Part shown: positions 1-8,594 of the stretch, in pieces
Layout of the letters: each line of letters starts with the position of its first letter
How positions within the stretch are numbered: position 1 is the first letter of the stretch
Assembly: GCA_019308985.1 (NCBI GenBank)
Contig: JAFDHB010000009.1
Span: 1-46,023, forward strand
Direction: 5' to 3'
From: Deltaproteobacteria bacterium
GTDB taxonomy: Bacteria; Desulfobacterota; DSM-4660; Desulfatiglandales; HGW-15
DNA: 46,023 bases
Program-made: the position numbers and the translations under genes
The notes under the pieces: model-generated
The model's input: the letters and a program-made list of their open reading frames with translations, nothing else
Told to the model about the DNA's origin: nothing
Database searches by the model: none

Positions 1-125
1 ACAACCAGTGGATAGAAGATGGGAATGGTTACCACGATGAGCGCCATGGAGTCCATGAAAAATCCACCAATGAAATAGATGAAGATAATGACACCCATGA
101 TGGCCATTCGGTGGGTGAAGAGGCC
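1..125 (-). pseudogene. Stub of TRAP transporter large permease (DctM-like)
   Basis: On the minus strand an open frame runs off the left edge and reads as a membrane segment: IYFIGGFFMDSMALIVV followed by TIPIFYPLV. The FMDSxA...TxPIFxP pattern is typical of the C-terminal third of DctM-type permeases of TRAP dicarboxylate transporters. An in-frame TGA (126-128) lies just upstream, only 17 bases after the stop of the amidohydrolase fragment, so the roughly 300 residues that should precede this segment are absent. Inferred to be a 5'-truncated remnant; the rest lies outside the window. It could instead be a misassembly. Confidence 0.55.
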
Positions 126-145
126 TCATACCCGACTTCTATTTC

Positions 146-722
146 TCAGAGTTTCAAGAGTCTTCTGGCATTGTCCTCATAGATCTTCTGGCGGTTTTCA
201 TCAGAAATAGGCAGAGCATCAATAACCTTTGTTGTCTCACGTATATAACCCGGCCCTTTTTCCGGATCAAAAGGGCTGTCTGAAGCAAATAGAACGTTGT
301 CAACGCCAAAAAAGTCCAGACCACATTTTGTCCCCGAAAGCGAGCCAAAAAGGGCTGTGTCTGCATAGAACATCTTGAAATATTCCAGGTGGGGTTTCTT
401 CAATTTCTTGAGGATGACACTGTAGTCTTCGTCCGACGTGCGTGCCCCTAGCTGACCCCAACCGGGACCGACACGGCCCTCAAAATAGGGTACCATGCCC
501 CCCATGTGATGGGTAATGACCTTGAGATTGGGAAACTCTTCAAAATAGTACCCAAATACCAATCGAGCCATGAATACACTCGTCTCATAGGGCCAGCCGA
601 AGGTCCACAAGCACGGGCACCTCCCTCGCCCGTTTTCCGATGTCTTTCAGATCGGGATTCACTTTCATCATCTTATTGAAAAAGCTCCTTGGAAAAATGT
701 GATTAAAGATGTCCAGTTTCAT
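146..722 (-). pseudogene. Amidohydrolase-2 family metal-dependent hydrolase, internally deleted and frameshifted
   Basis: The gene starts normally: GGAGG, then ATG at 722, then about 40 residues typical of this family's N-terminus (MKLDIFNHIFPRSFF, later VPVLVDL). At about 600-608 the frame breaks. The N-terminal frame meets a stop after LRLAL, while the +1 frame continues as WTFGWPYETS, the start of the C-terminal half. That half carries THHMGGMVPYFEGR and the ASDSPF aspartate that closes the metal site, and ends at 146. Family members have roughly 300-350 residues; here only about 195 remain, so the middle (more than 100 residues by my estimate, with several metal ligands) is missing and the halves are out of frame. 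Such enzymes decarboxylate or hydrolyse cyclic acids. This copy is almost certainly non-functional unless the junction is an assembly error. Confidence 0.75.
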
Positions 723-809
723 CACTATCCTCCTTCCCCTAAATACCAGCCCACTTCAACGGGCGGATGCATCCTTCGTTTTCGGCTTTCTCACGTCCCA
801 GCCAACTCG

Positions 810-2669
810 TCAGTAACATATTTCCAGGCCCAGTTCCTTGAGTTTCTCCCTGGTTGGGGCTCCTGTACCCTTCTCCCAGTCCCTCGCCTCGTAGTATTCA
901 TCCAGCATCTGGTTGAGATCCTCCCTGCTGATGAACTGCCCCTTGGCTGCCCCTCCCTTCAAGGGCTCGGTCATGATCCTCTCGGACAGGGTGTCATCCT
1001 CCCTGCTGAATCCTTCCCTCACATTGAAGGCACGGGCCAGGTTGTTGATCCTCTCCCCTACCTTCATCACCTCATCTGGTGTATAACTCAGCCCCGTAAC
1101 CGCCTCCACCAGATTGGCCGTATTCTCGGTGGCAAAACCCGCCACGGCCATGTCAAGTAGAAAGGTACACATGGTGGGGGCATCACACGTGGCAGAGCGG
1201 ATGTCCTGGTTCCACTTGGTCAGCTTCCCCTTCCCTTCAACCGCAAACCTGTCCACCTCATGAGGAATAGGAATCCCGAAAACCTCCTGAAAGGCATACC
1301 CCCGGCAGTGATCCGCTCCCGTGTATGACGTAGCGTAGTTCAAACCATGAGCCTTGACTCCCCTCACATCATAACCAGGAAGCTCCAGGCCCTTCACATG
1401 CATGGCATATCTCTCAGCCTCCTTGCCAATCTTTTCCGCAGCCACCTTGACACCATCAGCCAGAAGATCCCCGAGCCCCTCCCTGAATGCCATAAGCCTG
1501 ATCAAGGTCAACATCGCCTCATCATTGCCAAAGGTAAGCTCAAGATCACCCGTATCAGCTTTGCTCAAAACCCCCTTCTCGTAAAGCTCCATGGCAAAAG
1601 CAATGGCAACACCAGATGAAATAGTGTCAAGACCCAACTCATCCGCCAGCCGGTCAGCCGCTATAATAGCGTCTATGTTCTCTACCCCCGTAACACCACC
1701 ATAGGAATACATGGTCTCAAACTCAGGCCCCTCGGAAAGTATACCCGCATATACACCACTCTTGGCCAGTTTCAACTGGCTGCAACCCACAGGACAACCA
1801 TAACAGTGTTCACTGCCCACATTGCGTGTCTTCTGGACCTCCTCCCCAATCTTGTCAGCAGGCGCATATTCACCAGTAGTAGAAAAATTCTTCGTCGGAA
1901 AAATACCCGTAGCACAAGTTGCATCCACCACCATCGGAGTGCCCGTCTTGGAAAAGTGGGGATAAAGCACCTCGCTCTCCTTCATGGCCTTGGTAAAAGC
2001 TCCCCGGGCAACCTTCAGCTTCTCCTTGTTAGCTACCACCACCTTCCCAGTCCCCCTCACCGCAATGGCCTTCAGGTTCTTGGACCCCATTACCGCCCCG
2101 AGTCCCTTGCGGCCTATAGCCCTCATCTCGTTGATAATGCAGGCTATTTTGCAAAGGTTTTCTCCGGCCGGCCCGATACAGGCAATCCTTACGTTCTGAT
2201 CATTAAGCTCGTTCTTGATGATCTGCTGGGCGTCAGTTGTTTTCATGCCCCAGAGCTTATCGGCAGGCCTAAACTTCACCTCCCCGTTCTTTATCCACAA
2301 GTACACCGGCTTCTCCGACCTGCCCTCAATGATCAAAGCATCATAGCCCGCAAACTTCAGCTCCACAGGGAAATACCCCCCGGATAGGGCCATCCCCACC
2401 GCCCCGGTAAGGGGAGACTTGGATGTAACCGCCATCCTGCTCGCACAGGGGACATTGGTGCCAGAAAGGGGACCATGTGCAAAAATGAGCTTGTTCTCCG
2501 GCCCCAGTGGATCAGCACCTTTCTTGACCTCGTCAAACAAATACTTGATCCCAAACCCCGCACCACCAATGAAATCCTTTGCCACCTCCACGGGCAACGC
2601 CTCTTCCCTAACACTCTGCTCCGTCAAATTAACCCTCAATACCTTGCCTGTGTATCCACCCCTGTACAT
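810..2669 (-). CDS. aor: Tungsten/molybdenum aldehyde:ferredoxin oxidoreductase
   Basis: 619 residues, the full length of the AOR family, which oxidises aldehydes to carboxylates, or reduces acids, with ferredoxin through a bis-pterin W/Mo cofactor. Visible features are the N-terminal GG..GxxYLFDEV region, the pterin-binding GPLSGTNVPCASR (about 66-78), the cluster ligands C289-x2-C292-x3-C296 and a distal C501 for the [4Fe-4S] cluster, and the LPGYDVRG / GADHCRGY pterin motifs (430-457). The start ATG is preceded by GGAGGT at good spacing. It follows the acyl-CoA dehydrogenase gene on the same strand with a 144-base gap and precedes the broken amidohydrolase gene. The neighbours suggest a role in an acyl/aldehyde degradation route; the substrate cannot be told from sequence. 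Confidence 0.93.
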   Translation of the reverse strand: MYRGGYTGKVLRVNLTEQSVREEALPVEVAKDFIGGAGFGIKYLFDEVKKGADPLGPENKLIFAHGPLSGTNVPCASRMAVTSKSPLTGAVGMALSGGYFPVELKFAGYDALIIEGRSEKPVYLWIKNGEVKFRPADKLWGMKTTDAQQIIKNELNDQNVRIACIGPAGENLCKIACIINEMRAIGRKGLGAVMGSKNLKAIAVRGTGKVVVANKEKLKVARGAFTKAMKESEVLYPHFSKTGTPMVVDATCATGIFPTKNFSTTGEYAPADKIGEEVQKTRNVGSEHCYGCPVGCSQLKLAKSGVYAGILSEGPEFETMYSYGGVTGVENIDAIIAADRLADELGLDTISSGVAIAFAMELYEKGVLSKADTGDLELTFGNDEAMLTLIRLMAFREGLGDLLADGVKVAAEKIGKEAERYAMHVKGLELPGYDVRGVKAHGLNYATSYTGADHCRGYAFQEVFGIPIPHEVDRFAVEGKGKLTKWNQDIRSATCDAPTMCTFLLDMAVAGFATENTANLVEAVTGLSYTPDEVMKVGERINNLARAFNVREGFSREDDTLSERIMTEPLKGGAAKGQFISREDLNQMLDEYYEARDWEKGTGAPTREKLKELGLEICY

Positions 2670-2813
2670 AGCTAACCTCCGCAGTTGTATTCAATGGTGT
2701 TGATTGAGAAGACTTCTGCACAAAACTTCTGAACCGATCCTGCCCGTACCTGGAAAAGTGTTTGCTCTCAATGAATTTCTGAAAAACTTTCCTGGCACAC
2801 TACAATATGCTCT

Positions 2814-4022
2814 TTACACGAAATAGTCGTAGTATCCCTGAACAATGCGATATTTCACTACCTGCATCCCACCAAGGTAGAGTTGGGTTACCAAGGCATC
2901 CCGAAGATATTTTTCCAGATGGTATTCGGGTGACAGTCCGTTTGAGCCCATCAATTGCAGGGCATGGTTTGCAATGGATACACAGGATTCGGAAGCATAG
3001 ATCCTCAGTCCCGACCCCCTCGAAATCATTTTCTTGGTGAGAGGCGAACCATACTCCTCGGGATGATCATACATGTAAGAAAGGGTAAACACACCCATTT
3101 CAAGCATTTCGATGCGCATAGCCATATCGGCCAGAATCCCTGCCGCCATGCTCCACTCCCTCACCGGCTTGCCGCCACTTTTCCTCTCCTTGGTATATTC
3201 CATGGCAATGTCAAAGGCCCCTTTTGCTATCCCCAGGGACAAGCATGCTGACGCCCATTGACCCAATCCCATGATACCACCATAGTAAAAAGCCGCATCC
3301 TGGCCAGGCCCAGCCAACCTGTATTCTTTAGGAACCCGGACATTGTCAAAGAATATGCTGGCGTTGATCGAGGTCTTGAATCCCATTTTTGTCTCGGGTT
3401 TCCCGAAGGAAAGCCCCGGGGCATCAGAGGGAACATAGATTATGGCAATACCTTCGTCACCAGCATCAGGGTCCGTGTTACAAACGGTCAAGTAGAGGCT
3501 GGCAAGACCGGCATTGGTAGGCCATGATTTACTCCCATTGATGACCCATTCATCGCCGTCCAGCTTAGCCCGTGTTGAAATACCTCTCCCTCGAAACAAG
3601 GGATTCTCCGTGTCAGCACCTGCCGCAGAATCCGTCATTGCCAGGCAGCCATAACATACCTTATCTCCAGCAATGGCTGGTGCAAACCTGTCAAGAACAA
3701 CTTTGTTTCCAGCATGCAGCGCTGGACCCAAGAACTCGCCGGCATTCATCCCGGTGACCATAGCCAGACCCGCATCACCCCTGGCAAGCTCCGACTGAAT
3801 GATTCCCCGGGTCGTCATGGGATAGGGCCCTGTCCCACCATACTCAGGAGGAACCCCTCCCCTCTGAATACCAAGATCAACCAGCTTTTGGAGAACCCCC
3901 TCAAACAGGCTGTAATCCCTTTCAAGATCCTCCCTGATCGGCATTACTTCTTTGTCAACAAATTTTCTTAGCATATCCCTGATAGCTTTTTGCTCATCGG
4001 TAAACAAGTGCTCCAAATGCAT
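2814..4022 (-). CDS. Acyl-CoA dehydrogenase family flavoprotein lacking the usual catalytic Glu
   Basis: 402 residues with the full acyl-CoA dehydrogenase fold: N-terminal helices, AMTDSAAGAD (128-137, the flavin-binding AMTEPxAGSD motif), INGSKSWPTNAG (161-172), and the C-terminal helical domain ending LRDALVTQLYLGG. FAD-dependent alpha,beta-dehydrogenation of an acyl-CoA is the family reaction. In most members the base is the Glu of an IYEGT motif near the C-terminus; here that place reads LYLGG (Leu about 383), and I see no obvious Glu at the alternative isovaleryl-CoA-type position. It may use another residue, as in dehydrogenases acting on cyclic CoA esters, or have another reaction. It lies between the REDY-like gene and aor on one strand, probably co-transcribed. 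Confidence 0.9.
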   Translation of the reverse strand: MHLEHLFTDEQKAIRDMLRKFVDKEVMPIREDLERDYSLFEGVLQKLVDLGIQRGGVPPEYGGTGPYPMTTRGIIQSELARGDAGLAMVTGMNAGEFLGPALHAGNKVVLDRFAPAIAGDKVCYGCLAMTDSAAGADTENPLFRGRGISTRAKLDGDEWVINGSKSWPTNAGLASLYLTVCNTDPDAGDEGIAIIYVPSDAPGLSFGKPETKMGFKTSINASIFFDNVRVPKEYRLAGPGQDAAFYYGGIMGLGQWASACLSLGIAKGAFDIAMEYTKERKSGGKPVREWSMAAGILADMAMRIEMLEMGVFTLSYMYDHPEEYGSPLTKKMISRGSGLRIYASESCVSIANHALQLMGSNGLSPEYHLEKYLRDALVTQLYLGGMQVVKYRIVQGYYDYFV

Positions 4023-4078
4023 CGTCTCCCCCTCCTTTTGTCAAGTGTGGTCAATGTTTCTCAACTTTCTTGAACACC

Positions 4079-4441
4079 TTATTCACTGCTTTCCCCGTAA
4101 TAGACCTCATCACCCAAAATAGCGTAAAAATCCGCACCCCAATTGGAGAAAAATTTTGGGAAAACTTCCTTTTGGTATGCCTCCGAAGCCACATCCTTCA
4201 TCCATTCTTCTTTGCTGGTTACTTCCAAAATACCAATAAAGTTGAACGGAGATTTTGTCTCTTCCGGTGGTTCCCCCTTCTGCCCGTTCCCCTTCTTTCC
4301 CCCCACCATTTTCAGCAATGTAAAGCTCTTTGTCGAGGGAAGCTTCAACAGCAGCGGTCCTTTAAATTCATGACACCATTTGATGTAGTCTTCTTCCTTG
4401 ACGTCGTCTCTCAGGTTATAAAGAATAATTTGCTTCGGCAT
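4079..4441 (-). CDS. REDY-like small protein, predicted dimeric alpha/beta barrel
   Basis: 120 residues beginning MPKQIILYNLRDDVKEEDYIKW, the pattern of REDY-like/HapK-type proteins found beside anaerobic catabolic genes in Desulfobacterota. An early KEEDY segment, a long lysine-rich middle (about 48-65) and a C-terminal FFSNWGADFYAILGDEVYY are visible. No catalytic residues can be named. AAGGAGG precedes the ATG at good spacing. It sits 56 bases upstream of the acyl-CoA dehydrogenase on the same strand, so they are likely one transcript; a role as a small ligand-binding or oxygenase-like barrel protein is only an inference from fold resemblance. Confidence 0.6.
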   Translation of the reverse strand: MPKQIILYNLRDDVKEEDYIKWCHEFKGPLLLKLPSTKSFTLLKMVGGKKGNGQKGEPPEETKSPFNFIGILEVTSKEEWMKDVASEAYQKEVFPKFFSNWGADFYAILGDEVYYGESSE

Positions 4442-4640
4442 AATCCTCTAACCTCCTTTCACTGTTTTGATTTAAGGTGAGCACCAATAAGAAGACCGGA
4501 CATTTAGTTCTCTTGATTCCATTGCGTTGCAATGCTTTGCAATATGCCTGAAACCGGAAATGATTCCCCTGATCCTTTTGATTTATCTCGCCGGAAGTGG
4601 GTGATGAAGGATATCTCTCTTTCCTCTATCTTCTCTACGA
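4442..4640. other. 199-base spacer with short direct repeats
   Basis: There is no gene. On the minus strand the sequence near 4520-4545 holds two ten-base direct repeats, ATTGCAAAGC and ATTGCAACGC, each built round the palindromic hexamer TTGCAA. They lie upstream of the REDY-like gene, where an operator could sit. No regulator is identified and no clear -35/-10 pair was found. Confidence 0.3.
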
Positions 4641-5021
4641 CTAGGAAACAGTACCGGACAAACGATAAGGGACACTCCGGCACGCCACCATATCCACCCC
4701 AAGACCCAGTATGTTACTGATGACTACCTCTCCTATTCTTACAGGGCCGCTTACCTGATGTTTGGAAATCTCGACCATACAGACCATGAGCCGGCCTTTA
4801 GGGATTTCTCCATTGGAACGAACCGGCAACAAGGGGACTTCCCCCAGGTTGGTCCGGACTGTGGTAGTCAGGATACGTCCAGGAAAAAAGATCTCACGCT
4901 TTGCATACCCAATGCCTTTTTTACACTTATTGCCCTCCACATCTGCTATTTCCTGCCCTTCGACTTCCGCCCTTAGATTACACCCCAGGGGGCACATGAT
5001 GCAGATGACCTTCCTAATCAT
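4641..5021 (-). CDS. DUF1667 small Cys-cluster protein
   Basis: 126 residues from ATG 5021, which overlaps the end of the upstream oxidoreductase gene by 8 bases. An open extension exists upstream but has no start signal. The N-terminus has C7-x2-C10-x3-C14 and C33, a likely metal or Fe-S site, followed by the DUF1667 body (RILTTTVR, VPVRSNGEIPKGR). In Thermotoga and many anaerobes DUF1667 proteins are encoded right after a GlpA-like dehydrogenase and an NAD/FAD oxidoreductase, exactly the order here (7807 down to 4641). This suggests a small electron-transfer or assembly subunit of a three-part dehydrogenase complex, by analogy with GlpC of GlpABC. The precise function is unproven. Confidence 0.85.
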   Translation of the reverse strand: MIRKVICIMCPLGCNLRAEVEGQEIADVEGNKCKKGIGYAKREIFFPGRILTTTVRTNLGEVPLLPVRSNGEIPKGRLMVCMVEISKHQVSGPVRIGEVVISNILGLGVDMVACRSVPYRLSGTVS

Positions 5022-6288
5022 GATTTCTCTCCTTGTCCTCCTTACCCCTCTGGTGACATGAAACCTTGATCTCACCCCTTTCCCGAAAAAGGTTGAGGTA
5101 CTCCGGCTCCAGCATGATCTTTATCACTTCCGTGGGACTCACCACCCGAAATTTCTTCCGAAAATCACCCACTCTCACCTCTGCCCTCTCAATCGTCTCT
5201 CGCACCCTTAATGCAAGCTCCGCAGATTCGCTCCCAACGATTTTGTGAGGCGTAACAGTCGCTATATTATCTCCCGGGATCACCTTGATTTCTTTTGGCT
5301 CCCTCTTGAGTTCCCCACCCACATATCTCGCCGCATTTCTCCCTGTCTTCTCCCCGTCCAGGGTCACATTGTCCACAAGATCCCACACTTGAACCACATT
5401 TCCTGCTGCAAAAACACCATCCAGACTCGTCTGGAGGAATTCGTCCACAACAGGGCCGCCTATATTCTCATCCAGCTCAATCCCCGCCTCCACGGATAAT
5501 TCGTTTTCCGGAACAAGCCCCACTGAGAGCAGCAGGCAATCACAGTCAATCCTACGTTCAGTCTCCTTCACGGGGTTCCCTTGACCGTCAACTTGCGCTA
5601 TCTTGACCCCCTCAACCCTGTAATTTCCGTAGATCTCCGTTATGGTGTGCTCGAGGAGAAGAGGAATATCAAAATCATGGAGACATTGGACTTCGTTCCG
5701 AATGAGTCCGCCTACACGGGGCATGATTTCCACCACCGCCTTTACTTCCGCCCCCTCCAGGGTCAGGCGCCTGGCCATGATCATACCGATGTCTCCTGAT
5801 CCCAGGATCACTACCTCTCTTCCCGGCATGTATCCATCCACATTGACCAATTTTTGCGCAAGACCGGCCGTAAATATGCCTGCCGGTCGACTCCCGGGAA
5901 TTCCGATAGCAAACCTTGTTTTTTCTCTACATCCCATGGCAAGAACAACTGATTTGGGAACCACCTTGAATTCACCCCACTGCGGGTTGATCGCAATCAT
6001 GCTGCGGTCAGGGTAGAAATTCGTCACCATGGTGTTCAAACAAAGCTTGATATTGGATGAGGCGAGCCTGTCAATGAATCTTTCCGCATACTCGGGTCCA
6101 GTCAGGTCTTCGTCAAAGTAATGGAGCCCAAATCCATTGTGGATGCACTGGTGCAAAAGCCCCCCCGGATACTCCGCCCGTTCAAGCAGCATGATATCCT
6201 CCATCCCTGATTCCCAGGCACTGATGGCCGCGGCCATTCCGGCAGGACCGGCGCCAATAATCGCCAGGTCAACCTCGTGTACCTTCAT
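5014..6288 (-). CDS. NAD/FAD-dependent oxidoreductase, GlpA-partner type
   Basis: 424 residues from ATG 6288, chosen because GGGAGGT lies just upstream and the FAD fingerprint (AIIGAGPAGMAAA, about 9-21) follows at once; a longer open frame upstream overlaps the previous gene and is rejected. A second dinucleotide fold is visible as VVILGSGDIGMIMARRL, for NAD(P)H. The conserved CREKTRFAIGIPGSRPAGIFTAG segment and the FAAGNVVQVWDLVDN motif before the C-terminus place it in the pyridine nucleotide-disulphide family without the redox disulphide. It starts 4 bases after the stop of the GlpA-like gene and overlaps DUF1667, so the three form a tight operon. Predicted to pass electrons between the flavin dehydrogenase and NAD(H). 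Confidence 0.9.
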   Translation of the reverse strand: MKVHEVDLAIIGAGPAGMAAAISAWESGMEDIMLLERAEYPGGLLHQCIHNGFGLHYFDEDLTGPEYAERFIDRLASSNIKLCLNTMVTNFYPDRSMIAINPQWGEFKVVPKSVVLAMGCREKTRFAIGIPGSRPAGIFTAGLAQKLVNVDGYMPGREVVILGSGDIGMIMARRLTLEGAEVKAVVEIMPRVGGLIRNEVQCLHDFDIPLLLEHTITEIYGNYRVEGVKIAQVDGQGNPVKETERRIDCDCLLLSVGLVPENELSVEAGIELDENIGGPVVDEFLQTSLDGVFAAGNVVQVWDLVDNVTLDGEKTGRNAARYVGGELKREPKEIKVIPGDNIATVTPHKIVGSESAELALRVRETIERAEVRVGDFRKKFRVVSPTEVIKIMLEPEYLNLFRERGEIKVSCHQRGKEDKERNHD

Positions 6289-6292
6289 TCCT

Positions 6293-7807
6293 CTACCTCC
6301 CTCTTCTCGCCTCCGGGTATCCCTTGGGCTCTCCTGCAAGGATGTAAGAGTCACCGCCTTTCTTCGTCACTTCCAGGGGGGATATGCCCAGCTCTTCCGA
6401 CATGATTCGCAGAACCCTGGAAGTGCAAAAGCCCCCCTGGCATCTGCCGAAACCTGCCAGGGTTCGGAATTTGACTTCGTCAAAGGTTCTGGCGCCTGCC
6501 CTGACCGCATCTCTGACCTCTTGCTCAGAGACCTTCATGCATCTGCATACCAGGTGCCCGTACCTAGGTTCTGCTCGGAGCTTTTGACTCCTCTCCCATT
6601 CCGACAGTTCTATGAATCTCCTGGGCTTGTATCGAAAAGGATTGAAATCGCTCCGCGTAACCAATTCCAAGCCCTGGTCTGCCAACATCCGCACGACTTC
6701 GCGGGCTATTGCAGGGGCAGGCCCCATCCCCGGCGCACTAACAACGGCATTGATAAATCCCCTCTTTGGGGCTTCGAGAAGATGATCGTTCGGATCCCTT
6801 GTATTGAACGTAAGAAAACCCGCAAAGCTTGATATGACATGCTTTTTTGAGATGGAAGGGATAAACTCCTGTGGCCAGGATATCAACCTGGCAAGCCCTT
6901 CCTCGGTCGTACTCGTGTCTTCCTTGTGAGTCATGGGATCGAAGGTATGGGCTACGATAATGCTGTCGTGGGTGGTAGGTATGAGCATCCTTCCTCGCTG
7001 CGGCCTGGGTGTTGCGCAGAGTATATGATGGATTGCGTCTCGATTCTCCATAACCAGCATTTGCGCCTTCCAGCCGCTGACCTCGAAGCCCGCTGTTCCC
7101 ACCATTCCTGCAATTTCATCGGCGTAGAGTCCTGCCGCATTGACCACGTGCTGTGCCTTGAAGGAGCCGTTATTGGTCTTGACGACATAGTACTCTTTTT
7201 TCTCTTCAATATCTTTTACCTCAGTGTCCTTATAAATGTGAGCGCCATTCTGTTTCGCGTTCTCAGCAAAAGCGATCGCCCAGGACATGGGAAGAAGGAC
7301 CGCTTCATTACTATCAAAAAGCCCACCAATGTATTTTGGATGCACATCAGGCTCCAGCTCCTCGACACCCTTCCTGTCAAGTAGACTGATACCCCGAATA
7401 TCCAGCTCCTCAGCTACCTGCTTAATGAGCTCAACGAGCTCCATGTCCTCTTTGTTCTCTGCAAGCACAAGCCTGCCTGGCTGAGCAATTTCCTCACCCA
7501 GCACATGGGCAAGGGAGAAGTACTCATCCCTGCCAATGTTTTGCAACCTCTCTTTGAGTCCAAAAGGCCTCAGGAGATGATCTCTGAAAGGCACATCACC
7601 ATGATACTTCACGGTGCGGGAGGTCAGGTGGGCAATGCCGCCGTGGAGCAAACCCTGGCACGCCTTTGTCACCCCGAATCCGCAACCCCCCTCCCTTTCA
7701 AGCAAAGATATGTCAATCTTATATTTTGATAGCTCCCGTGCAATGGCGGTCCCTGTGATGCCCCCACCTATCACGACCACCTGCGTCTCTATCATCTTCT
7801 CCCCCAT
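6293..7807 (-). CDS. GlpA-like FAD-dependent dehydrogenase with C-terminal BFD [2Fe-2S] domain
   Basis: 504 residues. VVVIGGGITGTAIARELSKY (about 10-29) is the DAO-type FAD motif, followed by the GlpA-like AxQGLLHGGIAHL segment. At the C-terminus a BFD-like domain carries C421-x-C423 and C456-x4-C461, ligands for a [2Fe-2S] cluster. The family oxidises glycerol-3-phosphate to dihydroxyacetone phosphate, or related 2-hydroxy acids. GAGGAG lies 8 bases before the ATG. It leads the three-gene operon ending with DUF1667. No glycerol kinase or facilitator gene is in the window and the surroundings are acyl/aldehyde genes, so glycerol-3-phosphate is not assured as substrate. Confidence 0.88.
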   Translation of the reverse strand: MGEKMIETQVVVIGGGITGTAIARELSKYKIDISLLEREGGCGFGVTKACQGLLHGGIAHLTSRTVKYHGDVPFRDHLLRPFGLKERLQNIGRDEYFSLAHVLGEEIAQPGRLVLAENKEDMELVELIKQVAEELDIRGISLLDRKGVEELEPDVHPKYIGGLFDSNEAVLLPMSWAIAFAENAKQNGAHIYKDTEVKDIEEKKEYYVVKTNNGSFKAQHVVNAAGLYADEIAGMVGTAGFEVSGWKAQMLVMENRDAIHHILCATPRPQRGRMLIPTTHDSIIVAHTFDPMTHKEDTSTTEEGLARLISWPQEFIPSISKKHVISSFAGFLTFNTRDPNDHLLEAPKRGFINAVVSAPGMGPAPAIAREVVRMLADQGLELVTRSDFNPFRYKPRRFIELSEWERSQKLRAEPRYGHLVCRCMKVSEQEVRDAVRAGARTFDEVKFRTLAGFGRCQGGFCTSRVLRIMSEELGISPLEVTKKGGDSYILAGEPKGYPEARRGR

Positions 7808-7956
7808 TTGATTACTCCTCTACGAGCCATCCCCTTTACTTTTCTCCCAGAGGATCCGGCCCTGTCATTCAAAAGGCTTTCATATATCGGGGAACCTTCC
7901 AAGCTCCGGCTTCTCCTTTATACTCTCCTTGCCTTTGTCAAAACACCATACAAAAA

Positions 7957-8181
7957 TCAATTGCCAGCTACCAACTTGCCGCTCCTCATCTCGCTTTTGG
8001 CTACAAGGGATTGAAGTCTATCCCTTACCTCATTGAAATGCCTCTCAATAAGATCCATGGCTTTTTTGCGATCTTTTCTAATAATCGAATCCAGGATTTC
8101 TTCATGACTCTTAATGGCTCTCCCGCACGTACCCTCGTCAGGAAGCTGGAGTAAAGATCCGGGTCCAGAGGGCCCAGAGCT
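7957..8181 (-). pseudogene. 3' remnant of a GntR/FadR-type regulator (FCD domain end)
   Basis: The minus-strand frame ending at TGA 7957-7959 reads LLQLPDEGTCGRAIKSHEEI, then LDSIIRKDRKKAMDLIERHF and NEVRDRL. This is the last helices of an FCD ligand-binding domain, with SHEEIL...AI..D..KA...M..H. Upstream the frame closes at 8182-8184 and no DNA-binding wHTH domain or start codon is present, so only about the last 65 residues of a roughly 230-residue regulator survive. It lies between the GlpA-like operon and the SDR gene, where a local regulator would be expected. It supports the view that this catabolic cluster is decaying. Confidence 0.7.
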
Positions 8182-8594
8182 TCAGGGCACCCCTGAAAGG
8201 GGCTCTAGCACGTCACAACCGATGATATAGAGAAGCCAGAATTGAGAAGCCAGGAGTCAGAAGAATCTTAACGTCGCTTCGCTCCAGCACATTCATGATA
8301 TGGATTCAGGATTGGCCAGAATGTTATTTGGATTTTAACTCCTGTATTCCTGGCGGACAGGCCACGGCACAGCCTTTCAGCTCTGACCATGTCCTGTCGA
8401 CGATCCCGCCATTCGGGGAGGGCATGTATTTCAATCTTCAAATGAAAGTCAGGTCGAAAAAGCTTGAACCAGACAACAGGCCCTTAAGAATAAATTGAGC
8501 CTGTTTCATAACAAACATGCTTGGATTCTACTGAAAAGAAAATATTATTTTGGGAATTACGAGGACAAATTAGTTGCCCTTGCCAGCGACCGGC
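8182..8594. other. 413-base gene-free stretch
   Basis: No convincing gene. A 67-codon plus-strand frame (8295-8498) has no family resemblance. Near 8232-8262 the motif GAGAAGCCAG occurs twice in tandem-like fashion, the kind of low-complexity filler common between genes in these genomes. It may contain the eroded 5' part of the FCD regulator, but nothing recognisable is left. Confidence 0.4.

Noticed and set aside
8295..8498. 67-codon plus-strand frame
   Set aside because: No ribosome-binding site, no family resemblance and biased composition typical of spacer.
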